Shown: piece by piece, positions 20,581 through 32,668 of the stretch
How the letters are laid out: every line of letters begins with the position of its first letter
Numbering within the stretch: position 1 is the stretch's first letter
Assembly (NCBI GenBank): GCA_964035575.1
Contig: OZ037898.1
Location: 1-64,000, forward strand
Source of the DNA: Rhynchopus sp. YZ270_cl-10
Lineage: Eukaryota; Euglenozoa; Diplonemea; Diplonemida; Diplonemidae
Direction: 5' to 3'
Length of the DNA stretch: 64,000 bases
Notes under the pieces: model-generated
The model's input: only the letters and a program-made list of their open reading frames with translations
The model's database searches: none
Told to the model about the DNA's origin: nothing
Position numbers and translations under genes: made by a program

Positions 20581-20743
20581 TCATATGCACTAAATGTAAA
20601 CTCCACTTTTACAACGTGAACTCAAATGCTAATAACTCACCTCACCAACAAGATTCCCTAAGAATAACACAATAGAACATTTTCGATACACCAGCCGGTA
20701 ACACTTCACACCAGCCTGCATCATATGGTTGCTCACTTCTCGT

Positions 20744-20855
20744 GCGGGTTTACGGGTTTGCGGGTTTGCGGGTTTGCGGGTTTGCGGGTTTGCGGGTTTG
20801 CGGGTTTGCGGGTTTGCGGGTTTACGGGTTTGCGGGTTTGCGGGTTTGCGGGTTT
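20744..20855 (+). repeat. (GCGGGTTT)n array, 14 units
   Basis: Octamer array with two ACGGGTTT variants. The left junction is GTTGCTCACTTCTCGTGCGG; the right junction runs into CTAGTTATTACGGGTTTGAG. Confidence 0.97.
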
Positions 20856-22060
20856 CTAGTTATTACGGGTTTGAGGGGTACAAAATGGCGACGCTGCAGG
20901 ATTGCTGGATCGCGTGGTCCCAGTATTTCTGATAATACACTCCGGTAGATTGGGGCCCAAAAACGACGTAATGTACTGGGTTTGGATGTTAGCATTTTCT
21001 GAAGATACCTAAAATGGGTGCGGCATTTCACGGCTATTTTTGTGAAGGAATTGACGATATTTTGTGGTTCTAAGGTGTGTGTATTGTATGTGACGAAAAT
21101 TTCAAAATGTGACATAAGTATGAAATATGGCCAGTATGCCCATAAAATGAGGCCATTGCAACCCTGGAGGACCACATTGGACATATTGGGCCAAATTTAG
21201 GTGTGTAAGTGTATCGGCTTTAAAATATTTTTTTTCGTGATTTTTGGGGTCATTTTTTGGCTGGGAAAATTGGGCCACATTTAACCACAACTACTCAAAA
21301 CATCAAATCTGTGGCTTTAATGGACTGATTGGGCGTTTTTATGACCTGGACATGGGGGTCAGATACCATTTTAGACATGTTAAAAATTGGTCAGAAGACC
21401 CTGAGAGAAGAACCAAGGTCAAATTGACCTTGAGTACTGGGTCAAATTTGTGTGGGAAAAATGCCCAGTACATAATTGTTGATGCGCAAAAGTGCAAAAT
21501 TCCTTCAGCAATGGCTTCATATGACATTTCCATAACCTGGACATGGGGGTCAGACTCCACTTTTGACCACCTAAAATTTGGTCATACACATGTATGAGAC
21601 CCCAAAAACCAGGATTTTGACCAAAAAATTTTTCCCAGCAATTTTTGCCTACAAAAAATCGAAAAAAAAATTTTTTGATTTTGGCTCTCCGGAGTCTGTG
21701 CGTGCTGTGGTGGGGTCAATTTGCGCTGAGAAATGGGTATTTTTGACCTAAAATGCATGGATCAGTTTTTTCATGATTTTTGGTGTTTTTGGTGTTTTGT
21801 GTGGGTTTTTTGGTCAGTACATAGTGTGCAGTGATCAAAAGTGCAAAGTTCCTTCGTCAATGGCTTCACAGGAAATTTTTATGACCGGGACATGGGGGTC
21901 AGACTCCACTTTTGACCACCTAAAATTTGGTCATACACACGTGTGAGACCGCAAAAACCAGGATTTTGACCAAAAAAATTTTCCCAGGTACATAATCTGT
22001 GCACTGATCAAGATTACAAAATTCATTTGTATGGATGAATTGAATATCAGGTATGTGTAG
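20856..22060. repeat. Diverged interspersed repeats related to the 379-bp unit
   Basis: The first part matches the 379-bp repeat of 32.7-34.2 kb (ACAAAATGGCGACGCTGC). After that, the phrase ACATGGGGGTCAGACTCCAC recurs near 21350 (diverged), 21540 and 21890, the last two with the same CCTAAAATTTGGTCATACAC continuation. Another part (GTCTGTGCGTGCTGTG, about 21695) recurs in each 3121-bp unit. No coding sequence is seen. Confidence 0.75.
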
Positions 22061-22260
22061 GTTTCTGTGTGGGAAGTGGTGGTGATGAGGATAGGAAAAA
22101 AGAAACAGTAAAAGTGCGTGAGCTATTCAGTCATTTTGTGTGTTTTTTCTTTTTCTTTTTCTTTTTCCTTTTCTCATTTTTGATCTTTTTATTTTTATGG
22201 CATGACAATACTCTCACCCGCCAAAGTGAGCGCCTTCTTCAAGGTGTAGTCTTTTTTTAA
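22061..22260. other. AT/T-rich spacer
   Basis: T-rich stretch (about 22140-22190) between the old repeats and the Helitron B 3' flank. No feature is recognised. Confidence 0.4.
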
Positions 22261-22735
22261 AGCTATGTTTTAACCTCTTCCGCAAACCCGAAAACCCGCA
22301 AACCCTATATTTCCTTATTTTTTTTAATCCAAGACAAAAATATTTTCTTCATCACAAGAGAGTATCTCCGGCTGGGAAGAAAAAAACAACAAAAACTGCT
22401 GATCAAACCGGTCAAAAAGTCTCTGTAAAAATAAAAACTGCTACAATTTCCAAACTAATTGATTTTTTTTAAAACTAAACGAACTCCACAAAAACAGTTT
22501 AAAAAAACAGTGAAACAGAAACAAAAATAAAATCCTTTTTTTTAGATGGGCTAAGCTTACCCAGTTTTTTTTTTCTCATATTTTTTTTCAATCCAATGAA
22601 CATGTTCAAACAAATATTTCTTCATCACAAGAGATTTAATCTGATTCTCTCCGGCTGGGAAGAAAAAAAAAATAAAAATAAAAATAAAAGTCTTTTACAG
22701 TAATTTACTGTAAAGAAAAAAAGGAAAAAATTTTT

Positions 22736-25700
22736 TTAGTCAAGATCACCCGGTTGAAAGTCAGAAAGGTGATTGTCTGGAAATGTGGGGTAAATTAGGG
22801 CTTTTTTATGTGCTTTCAGTACATTTTCTGGAGTTCCTGTACCAATGTTGAAGTGGGGAGGTTGATAAGTTTGCACTATCAGCAGTCTCTTTTCTGATGG
22901 TATTTGCATAAGAACATCTTCAGGAGATTGCCCCTTTGGCAAAAAATGAAAGCAAGAATATCCTTCTGTCTCATAGGTCCTAGAAGTGACTACTGTGATA
23001 AGAGACCTAAGCATGAGAGACATCAGTGCTACTTCTACCTCCTGCGCATAACTGTCATCGGCATTATTTGTGACGCGTTGAAGAAGGTCATCAAAGTTCC
23101 TGTTTTGTTTACAGGTGTGGTAGAAAAGTTTAGGTTTGCGGGTTTGCGGGTTTGCACAAATACAAATGCTACATACCTTTTTTTTTTCTCTTCATCATCA
23201 AAAAGTAAGGGATGCTCCTGGATCATAATCTCATTCCTGAGCAAGAACTCTGCAAATCTTCTGCGTAGAGCATGACCATCATTTCTTTTTCCAGTGAGGA
23301 GCTGCTGTATGGCGTGATAGAAACACGTTCCATCACCAGTAACGTCAATTTGTCCGAGGTTGAACCTGCTCAGAACATGTTGAATATTATTCTCATTGTT
23401 CCTGTAAAATATTGGTAATGGTTTTAAAGTTGTTGACCACGAAAAAAACATACCTATTTTTTTCAGAAACTGTAGTTGTTACATTTTTTTGTGGATGAGA
23501 AGCTTCTGGAACGTTGTTGTGGATATATTCCCTGTATAAATTGTAGTGTATTATTTAATTAAAAATGTACAATAATTACTGTAACCATAATGTAATGCTA
23601 ACATACCATCCCCCCTCTGGAAATGTAAAAGGATAGAAATCCATCGGTTGTTCTTCTTCATCCTTTGTCCAGGGAGTTACTACAAGAGACCTTCCACATG
23701 CCGGGTTGTTGATTTCGTGTTCTTTATCATCAATGGGGCTTCCATCAGCATCAGGGGAACACACCACTGCAGGGTTTTCTGAAGGGTTTGCTGCACGTTC
23801 ATGCATGGCCTTTGCATATACAGCCTCTGTAAGCCTCAGGTCCCGCTTCAGCTGATTCCTCCTTTCCTTACTGACCTTCATCTTTATTCCCCCAACTGAC
23901 TCCTCAATGGCAGAGATGACCTCCTGGTGGACACAGTTATACAAATTTGTATCACCTTGAGGTGGAAGACAAATCTTGATGTCATTCCTGCTGCACACCC
24001 TTGACATTGCAACGTACAGATGGCCATGAGAGAAGCAGGGCGACTGTGACACATCAAGACCCACCCTCCTGAGAGTTTGTCCCTGAGACTTATTAATCGT
24101 CATGGCAAAAGACAGCCGCACTGGAAACTGCTGACGTACAAAGTCGATGGTGAGATCCTTCGCATCACCATCGCAGGGCAGGCGAGGTATGGCAACAGTT
24201 TCTGGCTTTTTCCCGTTTTTGTTCCGCCACTCGCATTCTTCCGCCAGGTGGGTGCAGACAAGGATGTTCTTCTTCACCTCCTTCACAACAAGACGCGTTC
24301 CATTGCACAGTCCACCTGCGGGGTCGAGGTTCTTTAGAAGCATTACAATACAGTTGACCTTCAGGTTCAGGATGTGTGGAGGAAGACGTGCATGGTTCAT
24401 TGCATTGAGTGCTTCAGTGGTGAAGAATTCATTTGCTCCTGGGTCCTTGCAGGTATCCTCTGACATACGGGTAATTGTCTCTCCTGGGAAGCTGCTGAGA
24501 ATTTTTTCGTTCATGTAGACCTGGCGTGCGTTTGTAGGGCACAGCAAAGCACAGTTCTCATACATTCCATTCTTGATGTCAGGAAATGTAAAGTCAATCA
24601 AAGTATCCTCAGTCACCTTTTTGTTCTTTTTTTCAAAAATGATAGCATGTGGCACCTGCATAACTGCTTCTGTGTCCTCAGCACCCTCCACATCCCCAGC
24701 CTCATTCACAGACCCATCACCAACCTTCATGAGGTACTCACGGAAAGCGTCGTCGTCCTTCACCCTCATGACCTGCGTCAGGGACATTTTTGTGAGTTGG
24801 TTCCAGAGGTATGAGTTGTGGAGCGAAATCGAGATGCTTTCAAAGCTCCCTTTGTTTGCCCCTGGAACAGGAAGGATTTGCCTGAAGTCTCCTCCAAGAA
24901 GCACTGTCACTCCTCCAAATGGTTGTGAACATCCCCTCAACCTCTGAAGCGTTCTGTCTACTACCTCTATGCTTGCCTTTTGTGCCATTACCACCTCATC
25001 CCAGACAATGAGGTCAGTGCGCCTTAGGAGTTCGACATGGTCATCATCAAGCCCGCACATCCGCTTTGAGTTTGGTTCAAGATCTATTGGGATCTTAAAT
25101 CGGCTGTGTGCAGTTCTGCCTCCTGGTAGTAGTGTAGCTGCTATCCCTGATGTTGCCACAGCGATTGAAAAGCGGTCCTCCTCATTCTGTTGAAGTGGCT
25201 GCTGCTGCTGCTGCTGCTGTTGTTGCTTTGCCCTTGCCCTTCTGCTCCTGGCCCAGTACAAACACGCCTGGTACAGGAATGTCTTGCCTGTTCCTGCTGC
25301 ACCCTGCAAAAATATGACCTTCCCCTGGTTACCTTCAACAGATTCCTTCACAGAGTTGAAGACATTCTGCTGCCCTTCGTTGAGGTTGCCTTGAATCTGT
25401 TCAAACTTCTTCAGCATTTCACCCTCATCATACCTCTCTGTGTTTAAGACAAACTCTGTGCTCTGCCCTGTAGTACCTTCAGGAGGAGTGGGGAGCCCAA
25501 GATCTTCCATTGAAGTCTTAACGTTCGCTTCCTTAAGGAGCCGTTGCATGTCTAGCAAAGCTTTACGCTTCTCTTTAGGGTAGATGTGGTTGCTTGGTAC
25601 TGCTTCCTCCCGTTCCTGCCTTTTTACTCTGTCCAAAGGTGGCGCACACAGCTCAAACTCATACTCTGCCCACGCCTTTGCAACGTCTTCTGCAGTGGTC

Positions 25701-28700
25701 ATGTAGTTTATTATTATCATTGCAAACGTAAAACGGATGGCACGTGAGGACAGTGTTGTATTGATGCACTCTTTCAGGGCGTTACGCAAGATTGCCCCAT
25801 CATGGGTAAGCCCCATTTCTGCTGCAGCTGCATAAAATGTAGGATGAACAACGGAGCCTATGGTTCTCAGCTCTTCAAAGCTGCATGATCCACGCTTGCA
25901 CAGAAGAAGTAGACGGAGACAGTGCAACTCCTTATCCTTTACAGGGGCCCAGTACATCCTGCCGATTGAGAGGCCTTCTCCTTCATTTCTTTTTGAGTGA
26001 GGGCCAGGTTTATAGCAGCCTTCTTCCTCGCACCACCCATATCCCGGTCTCAGCTTCCATTCCTTCTTTTCTCTGGGGTAAGAAAAGAATTCTGGGACAT
26101 CATTGTAAAGTAGTTTGTCAAAGCCTTTGTAGGCTTCATGTGCTGGAATGCCTTCACGATGCTTCTTGCATCTTTCATTTGCTTCGAAAAAGGCAAGGAG
26201 TGTACTTTTGGATTTTGCAGCCGCATCCCTTCTCCTTGAGTCATCACCATAATTCTTTAAAGGAAAGTACACCCTCTGCTCATCTTCGAGGTGGATGTGG
26301 AGTCTCTGCACTCCTGGGTAAATCCGCACCATCTTTGTTCCGAGTAGGTACCCACAAGCATCAGCCGCAGTCAAACAATGTGCCTTCAGAAACCTCATAA
26401 TGCTCCCAGTGGTCGTGGTCGTTGTTGTGGTTTTTGCTTCTGATGGCCCTCCTTTATGCTTTGTATCTTCCTTTATCACACCATCTACCTCATTCTCCCC
26501 CTTGAATAAGTATTTGAACAAATATTTAGCAGCAAGAATCCCGCGCACTGCCTCAATGTTGATGTGGCACTGGTACTTGAGGAGAAGATACGCATTGTAG
26601 GGAACCACCCACCTGTTGTTCCTCTGGTTTGGGTGAGTAGTTTCCCCTGGGTGTTTTTCTTTCCATTTCTTCACAACGTCTGGATCCACATAAGACAGTA
26701 TCCCATGATCCCTTCTTATGACAAAGGCGTAGCCATCATTGCCAGAGGTGGTGAAATCTCTGAAGTCCTTGGGGAAGTTGGACTTGCAATATTTGCACTT
26801 TCCATCCTTTCCCTTCTGTAGACAGGGAGAGCCTCTATTTTTAAGGCAGTCATTGTGCATGAGGTACTCGCTTACAGCTTTGTAGAGGTTAGGATGTGTT
26901 TCTGGGTCCGGGAGCTCAGCATGCACGATGTGGTCGATGTTGAACGGGTCCTTAGGTGACGTTTTATTGTTGTTCCAAAGGATTGCGTGGCAGTGAGGGA
27001 GCCCTCTCTTCTGGTACTCGGTCACCATCACCATTGCAATATTTTGTCCAAGAACATTCTTTTTGCGTATGTCGTCCACAAGTTCCTTGACTTTTAAGTC
27101 GAACACACGGTGAACAAGCTCCGGACGGTCGAGGGCCGTTTCTCCTTCGAGAAGATTGGATTGTATCTCCTCCCACATCGGGTTGCATGTCATTGTGAGA
27201 AAGAAATCAGCTTTCCCATACTTTGCGTATATTGCAAGTGTGTCGTTGAGTAATTGTGCCCTCGCAGCTACTCCTCTCTCAAATGAAGAAGGCATAGAGA
27301 TTTCGTTTGTCGGTGGAATCTGTTTCCCAGAGGTGATGTCTTTCTTGGAGGCGTAGCCCATTCCCCTTCCAACAATATGGTATTTCAGTCGCTGATACAT
27401 GCCACGCATCGCCATGTCGATGAAGAACTGCTGTGTCAGCGTTCCATGCATGAGCAGGGGGTTGTAGGACAACGGGTCTTTGCTGCTGTTCGGACGGTGG
27501 TGCATGAGATATGTTGCGTACTGCTTTGCTGAGATGAATGTTGAAGATGGTGTCGTTTCAGCTAGGTTAGTAGCGTTGCGAAGAACCTCATGCATTGAGT
27601 CCACAGCTCTGTCTTCTTCTGCACAACGTTCCCATCCACCATTCCACTCTTCAGGGTCTACCTGCATCGCATCATCCTTTTCACCGCTGTTGAGCGCTTC
27701 AGGGTTTGGTGCTGTTGGTTCAGGGTTGTTCGTGTTTTGGGCATCATCATCATCATCATCATCACTGTCAGATGCAGCTCCGCGGTTCACCACCCTGTGA
27801 GGCATCTTCAGGCGGAACCCATTATTCTCGGTGGGATTCAGATGGGCTAATGGATATGAAAGCAGTTCATAGAGTTGGTTAAAGTCATCAATGATGATTG
27901 GTGCGTTCCACTTTGGATCCTTACCCCCATTTTCAGCACACGTAAACATTGGGTACACAGTAAATTTGCGCTCTGCAGGTGCGGCTTCATCGATGGTGTA
28001 GAACATCTTAACAGCACCCTTTGCCTCATCGGTTGTATATTCTGACCCTGTCTTGCTTGCCAGGACTTCATGGAAGTCAATCCTCATCTTCTTCAGCTCA
28101 TCCTCGCGACCCTTATACTGCTGTGAAATTGCTTTGAACTTTGCTGCAAATGCATTGTCTCCAAGAAGAAGATGACACTTCTCAGCAAGACCAAGAAGAT
28201 TGTCAGGGAGGACCCCTCCAGTCATGCTTTTTTTATTGTCTGTGCTGCTGACGTTTGGATCAACAAACCAGGACTCTGTGAGAGCATCGTCATAAAAGCC
28301 ATTGAATTTTTTTAATCCCCTACCTTCCAGAGCCACTGCTGAGAAGCCCTTTGGCACACGGCTGTCTCGGCGGATTTTGTTCTCTACCATCGCGAAGAAT
28401 GCGTTCAGCTGAATTGAAACCCTTTTGTAGAATTTGTCCTGAAGAAGTTCAAGGTGGTCTTGGCTGATTATTTTGGGCATATCTGGCAGGGACACCTTTC
28501 CACCAGTGCAGCATATTTTTGATGACTCTCCACGAAACAGCAATGCCCCGCAATGCTTGCAGGGTTTGTCCATCTCTCCGCATGAGTGCTTCTTAATGCT
28601 GTCATCCACCTCTTCGCGCAGTGCTGCCCCCAGGTGCCGGTAGGTGAATATTTTTTTGACTCCCTGTCTCTGCAGCTTTCTGTTTAGATCAGCTCTTTGT

Positions 28701-30280
28701 TCCTCAACAATACTGCTCTGTTTTTCCATCTGAAACTCTGCTTCGTGAAACAGGGTCCCAGACATGTATTTTGCCTCTGACTGTACAACGTCAAAATCAG
28801 CTTTGGAATGTTTCTCTATAAGCTCCCCCATGAGGTTCTGCTCTTTGATCATGAGCTCCTTGAGGTTTCTTATTTGCCGTGCACTCCATATAGACTTTGC
28901 TTCCTCCACAGAAGCTGGGTCGAACACCATTTTTGACATTGGGTCCACGTTTCTCAGCGTAACAAAACTGGCCTCATGCTCAAGCAAAAAAATCCTAGCT
29001 TTAACCTCCTCAAGCTCATCAAGTTTGGTATACGTCTGCTGCCTTTTTGTTTCAAGTGACTTTAGCTTTCTGAGACCCCATTTTTTTTGCATGATGTCGA
29101 CCACACAGTCGTTGAAGGTGTGAGATTTTGGTTTGTTGTCCTTAATCAAGGGAACATTTATGTGTGACCACAGCAGCACTTTTTGGAACCTTAGCAGATT
29201 ATCCTGTGTGGCATAGTATGGCCTTGAAGAAGTCCTTAACGCCGAAATGCGAAATACTTCAGCTGAATGGAACAGCCAGGAAAATAACGGCGGTGTGTAA
29301 TCGTTGAAGTCAAAGTACTGGGGAAGTTCTATGGCTGCCAAACACAAAACTGCTGCAACACTAGCAGACAGTGCAGGTGTTATAGCACTCACATTCTCCT
29401 TTTGTAACTCTCTCTCATCCTGTCCAAGCAAAATGTATGAAAGATAGTCCATTTTGCAATTGAGAGTTTTGAACCTCAGGCAGTATTGTGTGATGTGTTT
29501 CAGTAGAATATTTACCTCTGCAAACTGTGCATAGCAGTACGGACATGTTTTTTCGCAGGTTGCTGCATGTGATTTCATGTTTTTAACCTCGGTGAATTCT
29601 TCCCCACAGTGCTCACAGCAAAGTTTTCCTAAGCACGCATGATTTTCCTTCTGTGCCTGCAGAGGTGATGAAAAACTGCGCCTACAAAGAGTACAGGCAG
29701 GTTGACATTTTTTCAGATGCTCCGTCAATTTGTGAATACGTTTGTATGTAGCATCGCAATTAGGACATTTGAAACGGCCGTCTGAAGTCTTATCCAGTTT
29801 TTGCTTCTTGGGGGGTGGCACATCAGGAGTAGAAGGTGCTTCCTGAGGAGAAGGAGTAGAAGGTGCTTCCTGAAACCCACCTGTGCAGCCCTTCTGATGA
29901 TTGTGCCTCTCAAGGAAATTAGAAAACGTAATTCTGCACTTTGGACACGTTTTTTTGCATTTTTTTGAGCCTTTTTTGTGTGCTTTGAGCTGTTTATCTA
30001 CTGCAAAGCTGGCACCACAGTTTTCACAAATGAAAGGTTTCTGCTCCTGCGCACTTCTTGGTTCATCATCTCCCCTCTTCCGTTTTGTACTGCATTCTAC
30101 TGTTGTAGGTTCATTGCGCTCATCTTCTGTTTTTTCCTTTTCTTCATCATCCTCTCCAGTCTGTTTTTGAAAAGCTTCTGTATCATCTTCTTCTGCCTCC
30201 TGTGTTGCTTCTTTTGTTGTCTTAGGCTTTTTGTCAGCACGCCCATCCGCAGACCCGCTCTCACTACGTTGCCTTTTCAT
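22736..30280 (-). CDS. Helitron B Rep-helicase-OTU protein with N-terminal zinc fingers (four exons)
   Basis: Exons 30280-23607, 23531-23454, 23401-23177 and 23099-22736; introns of 75, 52 and 77 bp, all GTATGT...ACAG and phase 2. The total is an exact multiple of three, 2446 aa. I start at MKRQRSESGS; an in-frame ATG at 30367 lies before a TTTCCCAG acceptor-like site and is probably not in the mature mRNA. In order: Lys/Glu-rich head; about six C2H2/C2HC fingers; CKHCGALLF...ICC; Rep motif FFLTMTCNP; HUH GLPHCHAILW (H1096, H1098); KYLFKYLFKG (Y1253, Y1257); helicase Walker A GAAGTGKT (K1666), LIVWDEV, GGDFRQILPV, NKSQGQTL, YVAMSRV; OTU GDGTCFYHA (D2274, C2277) and PPHFN (H2408). A poly-Gln run lies shortly after Walker A. 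Only splicing joins the OTU part. All key residues are present. Confidence 0.92.
23100..23176 (-). other. Helitron B intron 3 carrying octamer units
   Basis: A 77-bp intron with GTATGT donor and AAAACAG acceptor. Its middle is GCAAACCCGCAAACCCGCAA, more than two units of the window's octamer in reverse orientation. Confidence 0.9.
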
Positions 30281-30812
30281 ATTATTTATGCCATGTGTTC
30301 CTATGCTAATGTATGTGAAGAAAGAAGGAATCTGGGAAACAATGTGAATAGAAATATTAATTCTCATTAAACTCTCTTTCGTTTTGGGGAAGTGTTTCCC
30401 TCTTCAGCTTATGTTGTCTTTGTATTAGCCTTCTTATTAGTGTGCCCATCATCAGATCTTTCCTCGCTTTCGTTGTCTTTTCATTTTTTTTTTTGCAAAA
30501 AGTAAAGTACCCAGACCACTGTTATGTTAGTTTTGAATAGTTGTGATAAATTGCTAGAAATTGTATTGTAGAAAATATAAAATGGTGGGTGGGAGAAAGT
30601 TTTGAGTTTTCAAGAAGGAAAATAAAAAAGTCTCACAACTAAGTTTTCAAAAAAAAATAATTAAAAAATGATCTTGAAAATTTTGACAAAAATTAAAACC
30701 AATCTGCATGTGCATTAAAAAAAGGGGAACCCATATTTTTGCGCAGGAAGAAGTAATTTGCACATTCTCTGCGATAAGAAATACCCCCAAACGAAAAAAA
30801 AAAAATTATTCT

Positions 30813-31377
30813 CTAATGATGTGCTTTATTGTGCTGGAAAAGAGCACCTTTGTGTTGAAATTCCCTTCCCCTCCAAGTACTAGAGCATTCGTGAGCATAA
30901 CACGTCTTTGCTATTTTTTCGTCTTCTGCTGCTTCGCGCTTTCTCTTTCTGTCTAGCTCCTGTTGAGTTTGAGTTGTTGAAAGTGATACTTGAAAAGTTG
31001 ATACATACCTTTTTCATGTCCTGACACAGAAGGAACACTTCGTTCAGCTGTTTCTTGAGATCTGAGACAGTCTGTTTCACCTCTTTCAGCTCTTCAGTCA
31101 CTGAGGAAAAGCTTTCTGCAGAAACAGGAATTTCCAATGCTGCGGCCTGTTCTGACGGAAGCACAGAGTCCTTCTGAGTTTGCTCCTCTGTTTTAACGCC
31201 TTGCTCCTGTACCTTCGTTAGTACTGTCTCCTTCTTCTGGGAGCACACTGGAATTGGTGGCAATTCCTCATTCTCATGAGGAGCTTGATCCTGCACATTG
31301 AACACCGCCAACATGCTTGGTGCATCTTTCTTCTGCACAAAGGGCACTGGCTTCCGCTTAATCTTCATGGTGTTCAT
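30813..31377 (-). CDS. Helitron B companion: coiled-coil/C2H2-like protein (two exons)
   Basis: Exons 31377-31009 and 30959-30813 give 171 aa; the intron is 49 bp (GTATGT...TCAACAG), phase 0. Without splicing the frame runs on into a different C-terminus, so the intron matters. Order: Lys-rich start (MNTMKIKRKPVPF); Gln/Glu-rich acidic part; a clear heptad-like coiled coil (about residues 92-122, EELKEVKQTVSDLKKQLNEV); intron; basic ELDRKRKRE; then a finger-like end with C143, C148, F157, L163, H166, H170. The F-x5-L-x2-H-x3-H half is classical C2H2, while the cysteine spacing is not. It lies about 530 bp upstream of the Rep-helicase start and on the same strand. It matches the Helitron A companion in layout but hardly in sequence. 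Confidence 0.75.
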
Positions 31378-31588
31378 AGTTTTTTGAGAAATAGTTCACC
31401 TGTTTTTGGTGTGTGAGTACAAAAGTGCTATGAAAAGAGAAATGAGGGGTGAGCCAAGTTTAATTCATTTTTCTATTCAATTTTTTCGGCATTCACATTT
31501 GTAAAAATGCAAAACCTTCAGACAATAAAAAATAAGTTCTGTTCACAACCACACCAGCCTCCTACATTTTAGCGAGCTTTCTTCTTGT

Positions 31589-32668
31589 GCGGGTTTGCGG
31601 GTTTGCGGGTTTGCGGGTTTGCGGGTTTGCGGGTTTGCGGGTTTGCGGGTTTGCGGGTTTGCGGGTTTGCGGGTTTACGGGTTTGCGGGTTTGCGGGTTT
31701 GCGGGTTTGCGGGTTTGCGGGTTTGCGGGTTTGCGGGTTTGCGGGTTTGCGGGTTTGCGGGTTTGCGGGTTTGCGGGTTTGCGGGTTTGCGGGTTTGCGG
31801 GTTTGCGGGTTTGCGGGTTTGCGGGTTTGCGGGTTTGCGGGTTTGCGGGTTTGCGGGTTTGCGGGTTTGCGGGTTTGCGGGTTTGCGGGTTTGCGGGTTT
31901 GCGGGTTTGCGGGTTTGCGGGTTTGCGGGTTTGCGGGTTTGCGGGTTTGCGGGTTTGCGGGTTTGCGGGTTTGCGGGTTTGCGGGTTTGCGGGTTTGCGG
32001 GTTTGCGGGTTTGCGGGTTTGCGGGTTTGCGGGTTTGCGGGTTTGCGGGTTTGCGGGTTTGCGGGTTTGCGGGTTTGCGGGTTTGCGGGTTTGCGGGTTT
32101 GCGGGTTTGCGGGTTTGCGGGTTTGCGGGTTTGCGGGTTTGCGGGTTTGCGGGTTTGCGGGTTTGCGGGTTTGCGGGTTTGCGGGTTTGCGGGTTTGCGG
32201 GTTTGCGGGTTTGCGGGTTTGCGGGTTTGCGGGTTTGCGGGTTTGCGGGTTTGCGGGTTTGCGGGTTTGCGGGTTTGCGGGTTTGCGGGTTTGCGGGTTT
32301 GCGGGTTTGCGGGTTTGCGGGTTTGCGGGTTTGCGGGTTTGCGGGTTTGCGGGTTTGCGGGTTTGCGGGTTTGCGGGTTTGCGGGTTTGCGGGTTTGCGG
32401 GTTTGCGGGTTTGCGGGTTTGCGGGTTTGCGGGTTTACGGGTTTGCGGGTTTGCGGGTTTGCGGGTTTGCGGGTTTGCGGGTTTGCGGGTTTGCGGGTTT
32501 GCGGGTTTGCGGGTTTGCGGGTTTGCGGGTTTGCGGGTTTGCGGGTTTGCGGGTTTGCGGGTTTGCGGGTTTGCGGGTTTGCGGGTTTACGGGTTTGCGG
32601 GTTTGCGGGTTTACGGGTTTGCGGGTTTGCGGGTTTGCGGGTTTGCGGGTTTGCGGGTTTGCGGGTTT
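31589..32668 (+). repeat. (GCGGGTTT)n array, 135 units
   Basis: 1080 bp of the octamer with a few ACGGGTTT variants. The left junction is TTAGCGAGCTTTCTTCTTGT, the right junction is the first 379-bp unit. All three forward frames and some reverse frames stay open because the octamer has no stop; the long repeat-peptide frames are not genes. Confidence 0.98.

Larger units (their letters stand above)
11277..20743 (+). mobile_element. Helitron A (Helentron-like, OTU-bearing), apparently complete coding set
   Basis: A plain rolling-circle DNA transposon region. It holds a companion zinc-finger gene (11308-12170), a mini-Rep ORF (12691-13257), an intact Rep-helicase-OTU gene (13572-19622), and a 3' flank with long palindromes (19886-19947, 20286-20412) leading into an octamer array at 20744. 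The 3' limit is supported because a second, 5'-truncated copy (49366-51200) shares sequence up to and into its own octamer array. The 5' limit is not seen; the companion gene could instead be a neighbour. OTU-bearing Rep-helicase proteins are known from the Helitron2/Helentron group. Confidence 0.7.
22261..31377 (-). mobile_element. Helitron B (Helentron-like, OTU-bearing), apparently complete coding set
   Basis: A plain rolling-circle DNA transposon region on the minus strand. It holds the companion zinc-finger gene (31377-30813), the four-exon Rep-helicase-OTU gene (30280-22736), and a 3' flank with two copies of CTTCCCAGCCGGAGA plus TCTTGTGATGAAGAAA-type sequence (about 22340-22380 and 22605-22662). 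An octamer array starts 212 bp beyond the companion gene (31589), and CGCAAACCCG tracts lie at 22280-22306. Exact termini are not identified. Confidence 0.72.

Noticed and set aside
30281-30367. Upstream in-frame ATG for the Helitron B protein
   Set aside because: An acceptor-like TTTCCCAG lies between it and MKRQRSE, so trans-splicing would remove it; kept as an alternative only.
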